Part shown: positions 1-11,446 of the stretch, piece after piece
How positions within the stretch are numbered: the first letter of the stretch is position 1
How the letters are laid out: each line of letters opens with the position of its first letter
Assembly: GCA_003243275.1 (NCBI GenBank)
Contig: QFQR01000002.1
Coordinates: forward strand, 248,001-312,000
Source: Leifsonia xyli
GTDB lineage: Bacteria; Actinomycetota; Actinomycetes; Actinomycetales; Microbacteriaceae
Reading direction: 5' to 3'
Length of the DNA stretch: 64,000 nucleotides
Translations under genes and position numbers: made by a program
The notes under the pieces: generated by a model
Seen by the model: only the letters and a program-made list of their open reading frames with translations
Told to the model about the DNA's origin: nothing
The model's database searches: none

Positions 1-2
1 CG

Positions 3-488
3 ATCGTCACGGGCGCGGTGCTCGTGCTGTTCGCGGGGGTCATGATCTGGTCGACCCGTGCGCGTCAGCGGGCGGCGGCACTGGCCGCGGCCCGCCCGGG
101 GGCTCTCGTGCTGGGCGCCACCCGCACGCGGGATCTGTCGCGATCCGTCCATGCTCTGGGCGCCGAGGTGTCGTTCGTGCCCATCGGTCTCACGCTGCTG
201 GCCGACGAGACCGGGATCGAGGTCTGGGCGGGGTCCGCCGAGCATCCGGTGCGGCTCGGGCGCGCCCCGTGGGATGCCGTGGTCGACATCCGGGTCGCCG
301 GCGTGACGCGCTGGGGCCGTTCGATCAGGGGCATCACGGTGAGCGTGCTCGAGGGCGCAGGAATCGCCGAGTTGCCGTTCGCGGTGGTCGGCGCGGGCCT
401 CGGTGGTCTTTCGGTTCCGGCCGGCGAACGGCTCGAGGAGATCGCGGCCGCGCTCCGCGCGCGCCAGGCGGAGTCGATCCACGCGTGA
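3..488 (+). CDS. Partial membrane-anchored hypothetical protein
   Basis: The reading frame is open from the first bases of the window, so the N-terminus is missing. The visible part begins with a hydrophobic stretch (IVTGAVLVLFAGVMIW) followed by a basic patch, which is the end of a membrane segment with the remainder on the cytoplasmic side. The soluble part (about 130 residues) has alternating beta-strand-like segments and a GAEVSFVPIGLTLLADETG region, resembling small PH-like or regulatory domains, but I do not recognise the family. The gene ends just before a hairpin and converges on the alkaline phosphatase gene. No function is proposed. Confidence 0.6.
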   Translation: MVTGAVLVLFAGVMIWSTRARQRAAALAAARPGALVLGATRTRDLSRSVHALGAEVSFVPIGLTLLADETGIEVWAGSAEHPVRLGRAPWDAVVDIRVAGVTRWGRSIRGITVSVLEGAGIAELPFAVVGAGLGGLSVPAGERLEEIAAALRARQAESIHA

Positions 489-518
489 GGCCCCGGCCGG
501 GTGCCCGTGAACGAGGAC

Positions 519-555
519 GGCCCGCCAGGGAGACCGGAGTCACCCCTGACGGGCC
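519..555. terminator. Hairpin between convergent genes
   Basis: The arms around 519-530 and 543-555 (GGCCCGCCAGGG pairing with CCCTGACGGGCC, one mismatch) form a stem-loop between the partial first gene and phoA. It is a likely bidirectional terminator, although there is no U-tract. Confidence 0.55.
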
Positions 556-569
556 GGTGCGGGGATCCG

Positions 570-1994
570 CTAGCGGTTCAGCCCCAGCGCCTTCGCGATC
601 GTGAAGAAGGTGTCGGTCTGGTCGCTCAGGCCGATCACCTGGTAGGCGTTCGGGCCGTAGGCGGCGATGCGCAGCTGCGATCCGGTGTGCTGCTGCGAGC
701 CGCCGGCCGCCGCGGTGCCGTAGGAGATGCGCAGCGGCGAGCCCTCGGTGGTGAGCAGCGCCGTGCCGAGGCTCGGAGTGGTGCCGTCGACGATCTGGCT
801 CGTGTGGGCGTGGTCGGCGGTCACGAGCACCAGGGTGCGGCCGTCCTTCTTGGCGAAGTCGAGCGCGACCTTGACGGCCTCATCCAGGTCCTGGGTCTCC
901 CCGATCTGGCCGCAGGCGTCGGCCGCGTGGTCGCGCTTGTCGATCGAGGCGCCCTCGACCTGCAGGAAGAAGCCCTTCGACTTCTTCTCGTCGAGCAGCG
1001 AGATCGCCTTCGAGGTGAGGTCGGCGAGCTTCAGGCCGTTGCCGAGTGCGGCGGGGTTCGCCTGGCAGCTGGTGGGCGTGCCACCGGATCCGCCGATCGT
1101 CGCCGTGCTGGAGGCGAAGCGGGTCGGGAAGTTGCCGGGGGCGAAGAGGCCGAGCACCGGTGCGTCCTGGTTCGCGGTGGTGATCGCGGCGAGGCTCGCG
1201 GCATCCGTCGGCAGCTGGTAGCCACGCTCGGCGGCCTGCTGCAGGAGGGTCTTGCCCACCCAGTCGCCGGCCTTCGCGGTCTGCGCGAAGGTGGCCGCGC
1301 CGCCGCCGAGGGTGACGTCGGGGCGGATGTTGAGCAGCTGCTCGCTGATCGAGCCTGCGCCGCCGTTGATGAGCGCGTTCGCGCCGCAGCTGGTGGAGTC
1401 CGGGCCGTAGCAGGAGCGCTGGGCGACGTGGGCGACCTGGACGGCCGGGGTCGCATCCTGGATCTCGGCGGTCGAGACGTTGCCGGTCTTGTAGCCGTTC
1501 GCCTTGGCGAGCTCGAGCAGCGTCTCCTGCGGGGTGCCGTAGATGTCCACCGAGACCGCGTTGTCGTAGGTCTTGGTGCCGGTCGCCCAGCCGGTGCCGG
1601 TCGCGGCCGAGTCGGGCACGTAGTCGGGCTTCCCGGCGTAGGGGCCGTCCTTGTAGAGCGAGTAGGTGGTGTACTGACCGGTCGCGGGCAGTGCGTCGAT
1701 GCCGGGCAGCGTGCCGCCGGCGCCGACGAGGTAGTCGCGGGCGACCGTGATCTCGCTGTCGCCCATGCCGTCGCCGATCAGCAGGATGACGTTCTCGACC
1801 TTGCCGTCCTTGAGCGAGTCCTTGAGGTCGGCGGGCACCTTGGTGAGGCCGGCGTGGCGGGCGGCGCCGCCGTTCTGGTCGGGGGTGAGGGTGGAGCTGG
1901 CGCCCGCGGTCGCGGCCGCGGTCGTGACGAGCAGCGCTGCCAGGGCGACGGCACCGATTGCGGTGCCCGTGCGGCGGCTGGGGATCATGGACAT
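570..1994 (-). CDS. phoA: Alkaline phosphatase, PhoA type, secreted
   Basis: This is an extracytoplasmic phosphomonoesterase that releases inorganic phosphate. The start at 1994 is chosen because GGAGAG lies just upstream of ATGTCCATG and it is followed at once by a signal peptide (basic MSMIPSRR, then an Ala/Val-rich core to about residue 30). Of 474 residues, the family motifs are all present: the metal-binding [10 protein letters not shown], the nucleophile region [12 protein letters not shown] (DSAAT serine), [15 protein letters not shown] for metal and Mg binding, [10 protein letters not shown], and the C-terminal [13 protein letters not shown] with DQTD. The length matches E. coli-type PhoA (about 470). 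Expression is probably induced by phosphate starvation; a PHO-box-like repeat lies about 60 bp upstream. Confidence 0.95.
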   Translation of the reverse strand: MSMIPSRRTGTAIGAVALAALLVTTAAATAGASSTLTPDQNGGAARHAGLTKVPADLKDSLKDGKVENVILLIGDGMGDSEITVARDYLVGAGGTLPGIDALPATGQYTTYSLYKDGPYAGKPDYVPDSAATGTGWATGTKTYDNAVSVDIYGTPQETLLELAKANGYKTGNVSTAEIQDATPAVQVAHVAQRSCYGPDSTSCGANALINGGAGSISEQLLNIRPDVTLGGGAATFAQTAKAGDWVGKTLLQQAAERGYQLPTDAASLAAITTANQDAPVLGLFAPGNFPTRFASSTATIGGSGGTPTSCQANPAALGNGLKLADLTSKAISLLDEKKSKGFFLQVEGASIDKRDHAADACGQIGETQDLDEAVKVALDFAKKDGRTLVLVTADHAHTSQIVDGTTPSLGTALLTTEGSPLRISYGTAAAGGSQQHTGSQLRIAAYGPNAYQVIGLSDQTDTFFTIAKALGLNR

Positions 1995-2050
1995 GGTCTC
2001 TCCGTTCGTGGGGTGGGGGGTGGAGCGTGTCGCGGCTCCACGCCACCAGT

Positions 2051-2072
2051 CGCACACTGACGCACGGTGAAC
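2051..2072 (-). promoter_or_regulatory. PHO-box-like direct repeat upstream of phoA
   Basis: On the minus strand two adjacent 11-base units read GTTCACCGTGC and GTCAGTGTGCG. The first resembles the GTTCACC core of actinobacterial PhoP direct-repeat sites and the second is a poor match. The location upstream of a phosphatase supports it, but the sequence alone is weak. Confidence 0.35.
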
Positions 2073-2115
2073 GGGGTGCACACCCTGGATTAATGACCCC
2101 CCAATGGGGGAGGAC

Positions 2116-2640
2116 TCAGGGCGTGTCGGACGGATCGGTGACGGTGCGCTCCCGCCGTCGGGGTCGGATGCGCGCGATGAGCCGCGCCGCCCAGGCGCAC
2201 GCGAACATGGTGACCCCGACCACCGCGAGTGCGGCGGGCATCCGGGCGTAGTCGAGCCCGAAGGCCTCGCCCACGAGCAATGCCGTGAGCGCGACCGGGA
2301 GCGCCGTCAGAGCGGCGAGCGGGGGGCGGTGCCGCACGAGCAGCCAGAGCAGGTAGGGCACCACGAGCACGATGACGAAGCGCGGTCCCGCGAGCAACAG
2401 CCACATGGTGAGGGTCGCGGGGCCGACCGCGACCACCCGACGCCACCCGGCGGAGGGGAGGATGCACCACCCCGCGACGTGCGCCCCGGTCGCCACCCCG
2501 AGCAGCCACAGCGTGACCGTGTTCGAGCCGGCGATCGCCGTGCCGCCGCCCACGATGAGCCAGGTTCCCGCCCACAGGCGCGTCGCGTGGTCGCCGAAGC
2601 GCAGCGGCAACCGAGCGGTCGGCTCGGTGAACGCATCCAT
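2116..2640 (-). CDS. Small multi-pass membrane protein, unknown
   Basis: A 174-residue protein starting at ATGGATGCG (2640), only 30 bp from the divergent phosphodiesterase gene. It has four to five hydrophobic segments (for example [65 protein letters not shown]) and a strongly basic cytoplasmic tail ([11 protein letters not shown]). No catalytic motif is visible and I do not recognise the family. It shares its promoter region with the GDPD gene, which may only be coincidental. Confidence 0.65.
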   Translation of the reverse strand: MDAFTEPTARLPLRFGDHATRLWAGTWLIVGGGTAIAGSNTVTLWLLGVATGAHVAGWCILPSAGWRRVVAVGPATLTMWLLLAGPRFVIVLVVPYLLWLLVRHRPPLAALTALPVALTALLVGEAFGLDYARMPAALAVVGVTMFACAWAARLIARIRPRRRERTVTDPSDTP

Positions 2641-2670
2641 GATCGGAGCGTAATGGGGGAGGATGGGCGC

Positions 2671-3660
2671 ATGAGCGCGCAGCGGCGTCCCTGGGTCATC
2701 GGGCACCGCGGGGCGAGCGGGTACCGGCCCGAGCACACCCGGGCGGCCTACGAGTTGGCCTTCGCCTTGGGGGCCGACGCGGTCGAGCCCGACATCGTCG
2801 CCACGAAGGACGGGGTGCTCGTGCTGCGGCACGAGAACGAGATCTCGGGAACCACGGATGTGGCTCACCGCCCCGAGTTCGCCGCGCGCCGCACCACGAA
2901 GAGCTTCGGCCCCGTTACCCTGACCGGCTGGTTCACGGAGGACTTCACCTGGGCCGAGCTGTCGACGCTGCGGGCGGTCGAACGGTTGCCCGGCATCCGG
3001 CCCGGCTCGGCCACCTTCGACGGGCGCTACCCGATCCTGCGGCTCGACGAGCTGCTGCAGCTCATCGGCGAGGCGTCGGAGCGGCACGGCCGCGCGCTGG
3101 GGCTGGTGGCCGAGATCAAGCACGCGGTCTACTTCGACTCGATCGGGCTGCCGCTCGGTGAGCTCGTCGCGGATGCGCTCTCCCGCTTCCCCGGACCGCT
3201 CATCGTGGAGAGCTTCGAGGAGACCGTGCTCGGGGAGGTGCGGCAGCGCGGGCTCGACGCGCGGTACGTGTATCTGCTCGAGGCGAGCGGAACCGCGGTC
3301 GACCTCGCGATGCGGATGGGCGCATCCGCCCCCGACTACAGCGCGCAGCTCGGCGACGACGGCCTCGCCGATCTCGCCGGCCGGGTCGACGGCATCAGCG
3401 TCGACAAGGGGCGCCTGCTGAAACCGGATGCGCGCGCCGGGGTCGAGCTCGTCGATCGCGCGCACCGGGCCGGGCTCGAGGTCTACACCTGGACGCTGCG
3501 CCCCGAGAACAAGTTCCTCACGAAGCCCTTCCGCTCGGGTGAGGGTGCGCGCGAGTGGGGCGACTGGCGCGCGGAGTTCGAGACCGTGCTCGAGACGGGA
3601 GTCGACGGCGTCTTCGCCGACCATCCCGACCTCGCGGTCTCCGCGCGCGACGAGCGCTGA
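2671..3660 (+). CDS. Glycerophosphodiester phosphodiesterase
   Basis: This enzyme hydrolyses glycerophosphodiesters to glycerol-3-phosphate and an alcohol. The 329-residue protein opens directly with the GDPD signature HRGASGYRPEHT, followed by EPDIVATKDGVLVLRHE, which holds the metal-binding Glu/Asp and second catalytic His. Later it has LVAEIKHAVYFD and a C-terminal VYTWTLRPENKF. The insertion around residues 60-130 (including KSFGPVTLTGWFTEDFTW) is typical of the longer GlpQ-like branch. No signal peptide is present, so it acts in the cytoplasm. The ATG at 2671 is the only start close to the HRGA motif. Confidence 0.92.
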   Translation: MSAQRRPWVIGHRGASGYRPEHTRAAYELAFALGADAVEPDIVATKDGVLVLRHENEISGTTDVAHRPEFAARRTTKSFGPVTLTGWFTEDFTWAELSTLRAVERLPGIRPGSATFDGRYPILRLDELLQLIGEASERHGRALGLVAEIKHAVYFDSIGLPLGELVADALSRFPGPLIVESFEETVLGEVRQRGLDARYVYLLEASGTAVDLAMRMGASAPDYSAQLGDDGLADLAGRVDGISVDKGRLLKPDARAGVELVDRAHRAGLEVYTWTLRPENKFLTKPFRSGEGAREWGDWRAEFETVLETGVDGVFADHPDLAVSARDER

Positions 3661-3704
3661 GCGGCCGGAGCGGCGTCCGTGGCGCCGCCTAGACTCGATG
3701 CGCC

Positions 3705-6092
3705 ATGACCTTCCTCCTCGACGGCTTCGACTCGGACCCCGGTGACTCGGGCCTGCCCACCGCCACCCCCGCCGTCGACGAGGAGCTGCTCGCGGGCCTG
3801 AACCCGCAGCAGCGCGAGGCGGTGCTCTCGCGTGCGAAGGCGCTGCTGATCGTCGCCGGGGCGGGCTCCGGCAAGACGAGCGTGCTCACCCGGCGCATCG
3901 CGAGCCTCATCCAGACCCGCGAGGCGTGGCCGAGCCAGATCCTCGCCATCACCTTCACCAACAAGGCGGCAGGGGAGATGCGCGAGCGCGTGCAGCAGCT
4001 CGTGGGGGGAGAGGCCTCCGGCATGTGGATCTCCACCTTCCACTCGGCGTGCGTGCGCATCCTGCGACGCCAGGCGGAGGCGATGGGGCTGAAGACGGCC
4101 TTCACCATCTACGACTCCGCCGACTCGCGGGCGCTTCTCAAGCGCATCATCAAGGAGCTCGAGGTCGACACCCTCGGCCTCACCGTGCCGAGCGTCGCGG
4201 GGCGCATCTCGAAGCTCAAGAACGAGCTCGCGGATGCCGACAGCTTCGCCAGGCAGGTCAACGCCGACGACCCGGCCGATGCGGCCTTCCTCGAGGTGTT
4301 CCGGCGCTACACCGAGGGGCTGCGGCGGGCGAACGCGCTCGACTTCGACGACCTGATCGCCGAGACCGTGCACCTGTTCCGGGCCTTCCCCGAGGTGGCG
4401 GCGCTCTACCAGCGGCGGTTCCGGCACATCCTCGTCGACGAGTACCAGGACACCAACCACGCCCAGTACGCGCTCATCCGCGAGCTCACCCGTGCGGTCG
4501 CGCCCGAGCACGTGCCCGCAGGCACCCGGATGCGGCTGGATGCATCTGGCGGCATCCCGGGCGCCTCGCTCACCGTGGTGGGCGACTCCGACCAGTCGAT
4601 CTACGCCTTCCGCGGCGCCGACATCCGCAACATCGTCGAGTTCGAGCGCGACTTCCCCGACGCGCGGGTGATCCTGCTCGAGCAGAACTACCGCTCGACC
4701 CAGAACATCCTCGACGCGGCGAACGCCGTGATCGCGGGCAACTTCGACCGGCAGGAGAAGAACCTCTTCACGGTCGTCGGCGCGGGAGAGAAGATCACCG
4801 GCTTCACCGGCTACTCCGCCTACGACGAGGCGCAGTTCGTGGCCGACGAGGTGCAGAAGCTGCACGAGGCGGGCGCCGCCTACAAGGACATGGCGGTGTT
4901 CTTCCGCGTCAACTCGCAGACCCGTGCGCTGGAAGACATCCTGATCCGCTCGGCGGTGCCGTACCGCATCGCGGGCGGCACCAAGTTCTACGAGCGCGCC
5001 GAGATCAAGGACGCGATGGCCTACCTCGTGCAGGTCGCCAACCCGGCCGACGACCTCGCGCTGCGCCGCATCCTCAACACCCCGAAGCGCGGCATCGGCC
5101 CGGCCACCGAGGCGGCGCTGCAGGCGCACGCCGACCGGCTCGGGGTGCCGCTGCGCGAGACGCTGCGGGATGCTGGCGAGCTGGGCCTCGGGCCGAAGGT
5201 CACGAAGGCGATCGTCGACCTCGGCGCGATCCTCGACGAGGTGGAGGCGATGGTGGCGAGCAAGCCGCCCGCCGACATCCTCACCGAGCTGCTCGTGCGC
5301 ACCGGCTACGTGGAGGCGTTGCGGGCGACGCGCGACGCGCAAGACGAGGTGCGTGCCGAGAACGTCGAGGAGCTGCTCTCGTTCACGAAGGAGTTCGCGA
5401 AGCGCAATCCGGACGGGCGGCTCATCGACTTCCTCACCGAGGTGGCGCTCGTGGCGGCAGCGGATGACATCGACGACGCATCCGGAACCGTCACCCTCAT
5501 GACGCTGCACACGGCGAAGGGCCTCGAGTACGACACCGTGTTCCTCACCGGGATCGAGGAGGACCTGCTGCCGCACCGCATGTCGGCGGGTGAGCCTGGC
5601 GGCATCTCGGAGGAGCGGCGGCTGTTCTACGTGGGCATCACGCGCGCCAAGAAGCGGCTGTTCCTGTCGCTTGCGATGACGCGCTCGCAGTTCGGCGACA
5701 CCTCGGTCGCGATGCCGAGCCGCTTCCTGCAGGACGTTCCGGGCCACCTCATCGAGTGGCGGCAGTCGCCGGGGATGGCGAACTCGCGCGGCGGCAGCCG
5801 CTCGCGTCCGCTCAACGCGCCCGAGTCGCGGCAGCGCTTCAGCTACGCCACCTCGCTGCCGCCCGCGCCGAACCGCGAGAAGCGGGAGTGGACGAGCGCG
5901 GTCACCAACACGGTGCGCGACAACGGCGAGCTGACGCTCGTCGCGGGCGACCGCATCCGGCACACCGATTTCGGTGAGGGGCGCGTCGTGGATGTCACCG
6001 GCCAGGCCCCGAAGGCGGTCGCCGAGGTGCAGTTCGACACGGCGGGCCGCAAGCGCCTGCTCATCAAGATCGCCCCCATCGAGAAGCTCTAG
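3705..6092 (+). CDS. pcrA: ATP-dependent DNA helicase, UvrD/PcrA family
   Basis: A superfamily 1A 3'-5' helicase of 795 residues for repair and replication-fork maintenance. Motifs occur in order: Q-motif LNPQQREAV, Walker A GAGSGKTSVLTRR (motif I), ITFTNKAAGEM (Ia), DEYQDTN (II), GDSDQSIYAFRGA (III), EQNYRSTQNIL (IV), TLHTAKGLEYD (V) and YVGITRAKKRLFL (VI). A C-terminal Tudor-like region (GDRIRHTDFGEGRVVDV) is typical of PcrA/UvrD. A short insertion (PAGTRMRLDASGGIPG) between motifs II and III lengthens the loop. The gene is alone, about 45 bp after the phosphodiesterase gene. Confidence 0.95.
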   Translation: MTFLLDGFDSDPGDSGLPTATPAVDEELLAGLNPQQREAVLSRAKALLIVAGAGSGKTSVLTRRIASLIQTREAWPSQILAITFTNKAAGEMRERVQQLVGGEASGMWISTFHSACVRILRRQAEAMGLKTAFTIYDSADSRALLKRIIKELEVDTLGLTVPSVAGRISKLKNELADADSFARQVNADDPADAAFLEVFRRYTEGLRRANALDFDDLIAETVHLFRAFPEVAALYQRRFRHILVDEYQDTNHAQYALIRELTRAVAPEHVPAGTRMRLDASGGIPGASLTVVGDSDQSIYAFRGADIRNIVEFERDFPDARVILLEQNYRSTQNILDAANAVIAGNFDRQEKNLFTVVGAGEKITGFTGYSAYDEAQFVADEVQKLHEAGAAYKDMAVFFRVNSQTRALEDILIRSAVPYRIAGGTKFYERAEIKDAMAYLVQVANPADDLALRRILNTPKRGIGPATEAALQAHADRLGVPLRETLRDAGELGLGPKVTKAIVDLGAILDEVEAMVASKPPADILTELLVRTGYVEALRATRDAQDEVRAENVEELLSFTKEFAKRNPDGRLIDFLTEVALVAAADDIDDASGTVTLMTLHTAKGLEYDTVFLTGIEEDLLPHRMSAGEPGGISEERRLFYVGITRAKKRLFLSLAMTRSQFGDTSVAMPSRFLQDVPGHLIEWRQSPGMANSRGGSRSRPLNAPESRQRFSYATSLPPAPNREKREWTSAVTNTVRDNGELTLVAGDRIRHTDFGEGRVVDVTGQAPKAVAEVQFDTAGRKRLLIKIAPIEKL

Positions 6093-6120
6093 CCCATCCG
6101 CCCCCAGCTCACGCCCTGAT

Positions 6121-6183
6121 CGCTGAGTGGTCGGTTTCCGGCCCCATTTCCCGATTTTGAGGCGGAGAACCGACCACTCAGCG
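6121..6183. repeat. Long-arm intergenic palindrome, family C
   Basis: The left arm 6121-6136 (CGCTGAGTGGTCGGTT) is the exact reverse complement of the right arm 6168-6183, with a 31-base spacer. The pairing extends about four more bases on the inside with one gap. It lies directly after the helicase stop codon. It resembles the other arm-spacer-arm elements in this window but has a different arm sequence. Confidence 0.85.
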
Positions 6184-6300
6184 GCTGGGGGTTGAGCAGC
6201 CCCGCCGCCCCGCACGAGTGAACACTCGGCGAGGGAGTCGTCGGCGGTCGTCACCCGGTCACCCCTCCTCGAATCTGCCGGTAGCATGGCACTGGTCATT

Positions 6301-6332
6301 TATCTCGACATCGAACTATCTCGGCGTCGAGA
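6301..6332 (+). promoter_or_regulatory. Paired palindromic operator upstream of sucC
   Basis: Two 14-bp sites are spaced 16 bp apart: TCTCGACATCGAAC (6303-6316) and the perfect inverted repeat half-sites TCTCGGCGTCGAGA (6319-6332). A nearly identical arrangement occurs before icd at 23738-23761, with 19 of 24 positions equal. A shared regulator of TCA-cycle genes is inferred. Confidence 0.6.
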
Positions 6333-6379
6333 CAGTTCGGCCGCTCTCCATCCCCAACGCACCGGAAGAAGCGACAAGC

Positions 6380-8445
<2,066 letters not shown>

Positions 8446-8462
8446 GCCGCATCCGCTTCGCA

Positions 8463-8494
8463 CGCGCCCCGTCCGGTTCGCCGGGCGGGGCGCG
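8463..8494 (+). terminator. Hairpin after sucCD
   Basis: The inverted repeat CGCGCCCCG / CGGGGCGCG with a loop around GTTC closes the sucCD operon. No U-tract follows, as is common in high-GC genomes. Confidence 0.65.
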
Positions 8495-8516
8495 TCTGCA
8501 TCGGCGGGCTGATTCT

Positions 8517-8574
8517 TGAGGCGTCACTTTGTGTCGCGCGAGTGCCGCGCCAGGCGACACAAAGTGACGCCTCA
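8517..8574. repeat. Long-arm intergenic palindrome, family B, copy 1
   Basis: The 21-bp arms at 8517-8537 and 8554-8574 are perfect reverse complements (TGAGGCGTCACTTTGTGTCG plus one base) around a 16-base spacer. The same unit with the same arm and spacer lengths occurs at 44467-44524. It lies between the sucD terminator and the start of the next gene. Confidence 0.9.
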
Positions 8575-8590
8575 GCCATAGGGTCGAGCC

Positions 8591-9985
8591 ATGGGCACCG
8601 CTGACCTCCGCCACTCCACCCCGTCGGATGAGGGGGTCGACGCGCGCGGCATCTCGGCGCTGCTCGATGCGCTGGAAGCCGACCCCGACATCCGCCCGCA
8701 CGGGATGGTGCTCCTGCGGCACGGCGCGGTCATCGCCGAGGGATGGTGGGCGCCGTACGCGAGTGACCGGGTGCAACTGCTCTACTCGATCAGCAAGAGC
8801 TTCACCGCGACCGCCGTGGGTCTCGCCCGGGCGGAGGGACTCATCGAGCTCGACCGGCCCGTCATCGACTACTTCCCGGAGTACGCCGACGAGCTCGCCG
8901 ACCCGCGGATGCGCACCATGACCGTGCGGCACATCGCCGCGATGGCGAGCGGGCACGCCGCGGAGACTCTCGAGCGCGCGCTCGTCGCCGGGGAGGGCAA
9001 CCTCATCCTCGGCTTCTTCCGCACCCCGCTCGACGCGGAACCCGGCACGATCTTCGCCTACAACCAGCCGTGCACCTACGCGCTCGGCGTGATCGTGCAG
9101 CGCGCCACCGGGCAGAGCCTCGTCGACTACCTGCGCCCGCGGCTGTTCGATCCGCTCGGCATCCGCGACGCGTTCTGGATCGAGGAGCCGCCCGGCGTGA
9201 ACCTCGCCTTCAGCGGACTGCACGCCACGACGGATGCGGTGGCCCGCCTCGGCCAGCTGTACCTGCAGCGCGGACGCTGGGGCGAGCAGCAGCTGCTCGA
9301 CGCCGACTGGGTGGCCGAGGCGACGCGCACCCAGGTGACCAACACCGCCGACTGGGGCGCCGATTGGGGCCAGGGCTACGGCCTGCAGTTCTGGATGTCG
9401 CGGCACGGCTACCGCGGCGACGGCGCCTTCGGCCAGTTCTGCGTCGTGCTGCCAGAGCACGACGCTGTGCTCGCGATCACCTCCGAGACCGAGCAGATGC
9501 AGCGCGTGCTCGACCTCGTCTGGCGGCACCTGCTGCCCGCCTTCGACGGCCCGCTCGACCCGGCGGCGGATGCGGTGCTCGCGGCGCGCCTGTCGGCCGC
9601 GGCGTTCCCGCTCCCGCCGGGGGTGCGGCCGGATCCGCCGAGCGACGGATGGCCCGCCGCGTTCGCGGTGACCCCGGGCGGCCGCCACGGCATCCGCGAG
9701 GTGCGGCTCACCCGCGACGGTTCCGGCTGGGCGCTCGAGCTCGTGGACGCGGCGGGCGGGTTCGTGTTCCCGGTGGGCACGGATGCCTGGGCCGCCTCGA
9801 CGCCGGCGGGCGTTCCCCTCGCGGCGGCCGGCGGCTTCGTCGGCGACGAGTTCCGCGCCGAGGTGCTCCTCCTCGACACCCCGCACACGCTCGCCGTCAG
9901 CTGTCACGCGGACGGGTCGGCGCGGGTGCGCTGGGTGACGGAGCCGCTGCACGGCGAGAGCGTCCGGCACCAGCGTCATCCGTAG
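8591..9985 (+). CDS. Serine hydrolase, class C beta-lactamase-like
   Basis: A 464-residue cytoplasmic member of the penicillin-binding/beta-lactamase fold family. The nucleophile motif SxxK is visible as SISK at residues 66-69, and the YxN-type motif as YNQP from residue 157. Substrate cannot be deduced; family members include esterases, peptidases and amidases. No signal peptide is seen, so a classical secreted beta-lactamase is unlikely. The start codon follows the family B palindrome by only 16 bases. Confidence 0.8.
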   Translation: MGTADLRHSTPSDEGVDARGISALLDALEADPDIRPHGMVLLRHGAVIAEGWWAPYASDRVQLLYSISKSFTATAVGLARAEGLIELDRPVIDYFPEYADELADPRMRTMTVRHIAAMASGHAAETLERALVAGEGNLILGFFRTPLDAEPGTIFAYNQPCTYALGVIVQRATGQSLVDYLRPRLFDPLGIRDAFWIEEPPGVNLAFSGLHATTDAVARLGQLYLQRGRWGEQQLLDADWVAEATRTQVTNTADWGADWGQGYGLQFWMSRHGYRGDGAFGQFCVVLPEHDAVLAITSETEQMQRVLDLVWRHLLPAFDGPLDPAADAVLAARLSAAAFPLPPGVRPDPPSDGWPAAFAVTPGGRHGIREVRLTRDGSGWALELVDAAGGFVFPVGTDAWAASTPAGVPLAAAGGFVGDEFRAEVLLLDTPHTLAVSCHADGSARVRWVTEPLHGESVRHQRHP

Positions 9986-10062
9986 TCCGCGACGCTCGCC
10001 CGTCGAGGTGTCGTTCGCGCACCCGGCACGGCATGATGGGCGCAGCGAGGAGAGGATCCGTC

Positions 10063-11442
10063 ATGCCCCGTGAGACCCAGGCCCAGCGCATCGCGCGCAT
10101 GGAGGAGGAGAACGCGCGCCTCCGGGAGGAGCTCGACGCCGCGCGCGTCGCCCTCGAGGAGCGGGTCACCGCGGATGCCGCCCCGCCGCCCGCCAGCCCC
10201 GCACCCGCCCCGCGTGGCCGGGCTCGGGGGCGCGCCGTCGCATCCGTCGTGCTCATCGTGATCGCGGCCATCCTCGCGCCGGTCGCCCTCGTCGCGAACA
10301 CGACGCAGAAACTGCTCACCGACACCGATTTCTTCGTGCAGACGCTCGAGCCGATCGTCGACGACGGGGCCGTGCAGCAGCTCATCATCGACCGCACGAC
10401 CCAGGCGATCCGGCAGCAGGCGGGCCTCGATCAGCTCGTCGCCGATCTGTTCGCCGGGCTCGACCAGCTCGATCTGCCGCCGCGGGCGATCACGGCGCTG
10501 CAGTTGCTGCAGGGGCCCGCAACTGACGGGGTGGGGGCGCTCGTCGAGCGCGTGGTGACCCGCGTGGTGACCTCCGACGCCTTCTCCGACGTGATCGCCC
10601 AGTCGCTGCGCATCACCCACGAGCAGCTCATCGCCGCCCTCGGCGGCAACGGCGAGGTGCTGCAGATCAGCGGCACGGGCGAGGTGGGGATCGCCCTCGA
10701 CCCCATCCTCGATCGGGTGCGCACCGCCCTCGGCGAGGCGGGCATCCCGCTCGGCTCGCTCATCCCGACGACGGATGCGGTGATCGTGATCGCCAAGTCG
10801 GCCCAGCTGGCCCAGCTCGTCTGGCTCTACCAGCTCGCGATCGCGGTGGGTCCGTGGCTGCAATGGGTGGTGGTGGCGCTGTTCCTCGGGGCGGTGCTGG
10901 TGGCCCGCCGCTGGGCCACGGCGATCCTCGGCGTCGGCATCGCCCTCGCGATCGCGGCGGGCGTGCTCGGCGCCGGAATCGCCGCGGGTCGCGTCTTCAC
11001 GCTGGGTGCGACGGCGGGCACCGTGCCCACGGATGCGATCAACGCGATCTACGACTCCCTCGTCGCCTCGATCGTGAACTCGGTGGCCGCTGCGGTCGTC
11101 GTGGGCCTTTGCGTCGCGCTCGTGGCCTACCTGTCGGGCCCGTACCGCTCCAGTCGCGCGCTCCGCGGCTTCGCGGATGCGGGGGCCGAGTCCCTGCGCG
11201 AGGCAGGCGAGCGGTACGGCGTGACGACCGCGCGCTTCGGCGAGCTGGTGCACCGGGCGCGGCTCGGCATCCGGGTGGCCGTCGGGCTCGTGGCGGCGGC
11301 GATCATCCTGTTCGTGCGGCCGCTGACCCCCGCGATCGTCATCTGGACGCTCGTGCTGGCCCTGCTCGTGGTGCTCGTGGCGCGCATCCTGGAGCGCCCC
11401 GTCGCGGCACCCGAGCCCGTGGAGGCGCAGCCCGTAGGCTGA
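10063..11442 (+). CDS. Membrane protein with N-terminal coiled coil, unknown
   Basis: A 459-residue protein. The ATG at 10063 follows a good AGCGAGGAGAGG ribosome site. Residues 5-35 form a charged coiled coil (RIARMEEENARLREELDAAR), then comes a Pro/Ala linker, one transmembrane helix near residue 70, a large extracytoplasmic region (residues 85-250, amphipathic repeats such as LVADLFAGLDQLDLP), and four or five C-terminal helices ending with PEPVEAQPVG. This architecture is common in actinobacteria without an assigned function. It sits 4 bp before the lipoprotein hydrolase gene, suggesting co-transcription. Confidence 0.75.
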   Translation: MPRETQAQRIARMEEENARLREELDAARVALEERVTADAAPPPASPAPAPRGRARGRAVASVVLIVIAAILAPVALVANTTQKLLTDTDFFVQTLEPIVDDGAVQQLIIDRTTQAIRQQAGLDQLVADLFAGLDQLDLPPRAITALQLLQGPATDGVGALVERVVTRVVTSDAFSDVIAQSLRITHEQLIAALGGNGEVLQISGTGEVGIALDPILDRVRTALGEAGIPLGSLIPTTDAVIVIAKSAQLAQLVWLYQLAIAVGPWLQWVVVALFLGAVLVARRWATAILGVGIALAIAAGVLGAGIAAGRVFTLGATAGTVPTDAINAIYDSLVASIVNSVAAAVVVGLCVALVAYLSGPYRSSRALRGFADAGAESLREAGERYGVTTARFGELVHRARLGIRVAVGLVAAAIILFVRPLTPAIVIWTLVLALLVVLVARILERPVAAPEPVEAQPVG

Positions 11443-11446
11443 GCGC

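Noticed and set aside
3483..6299. Very long minus-strand open frame (over 900 codons) opposite the helicase gene
   Set aside because: Typical antisense shadow in high-GC DNA; composition is rich in Arg/Glu/His/Val without motifs, while the plus strand has all helicase motifs.
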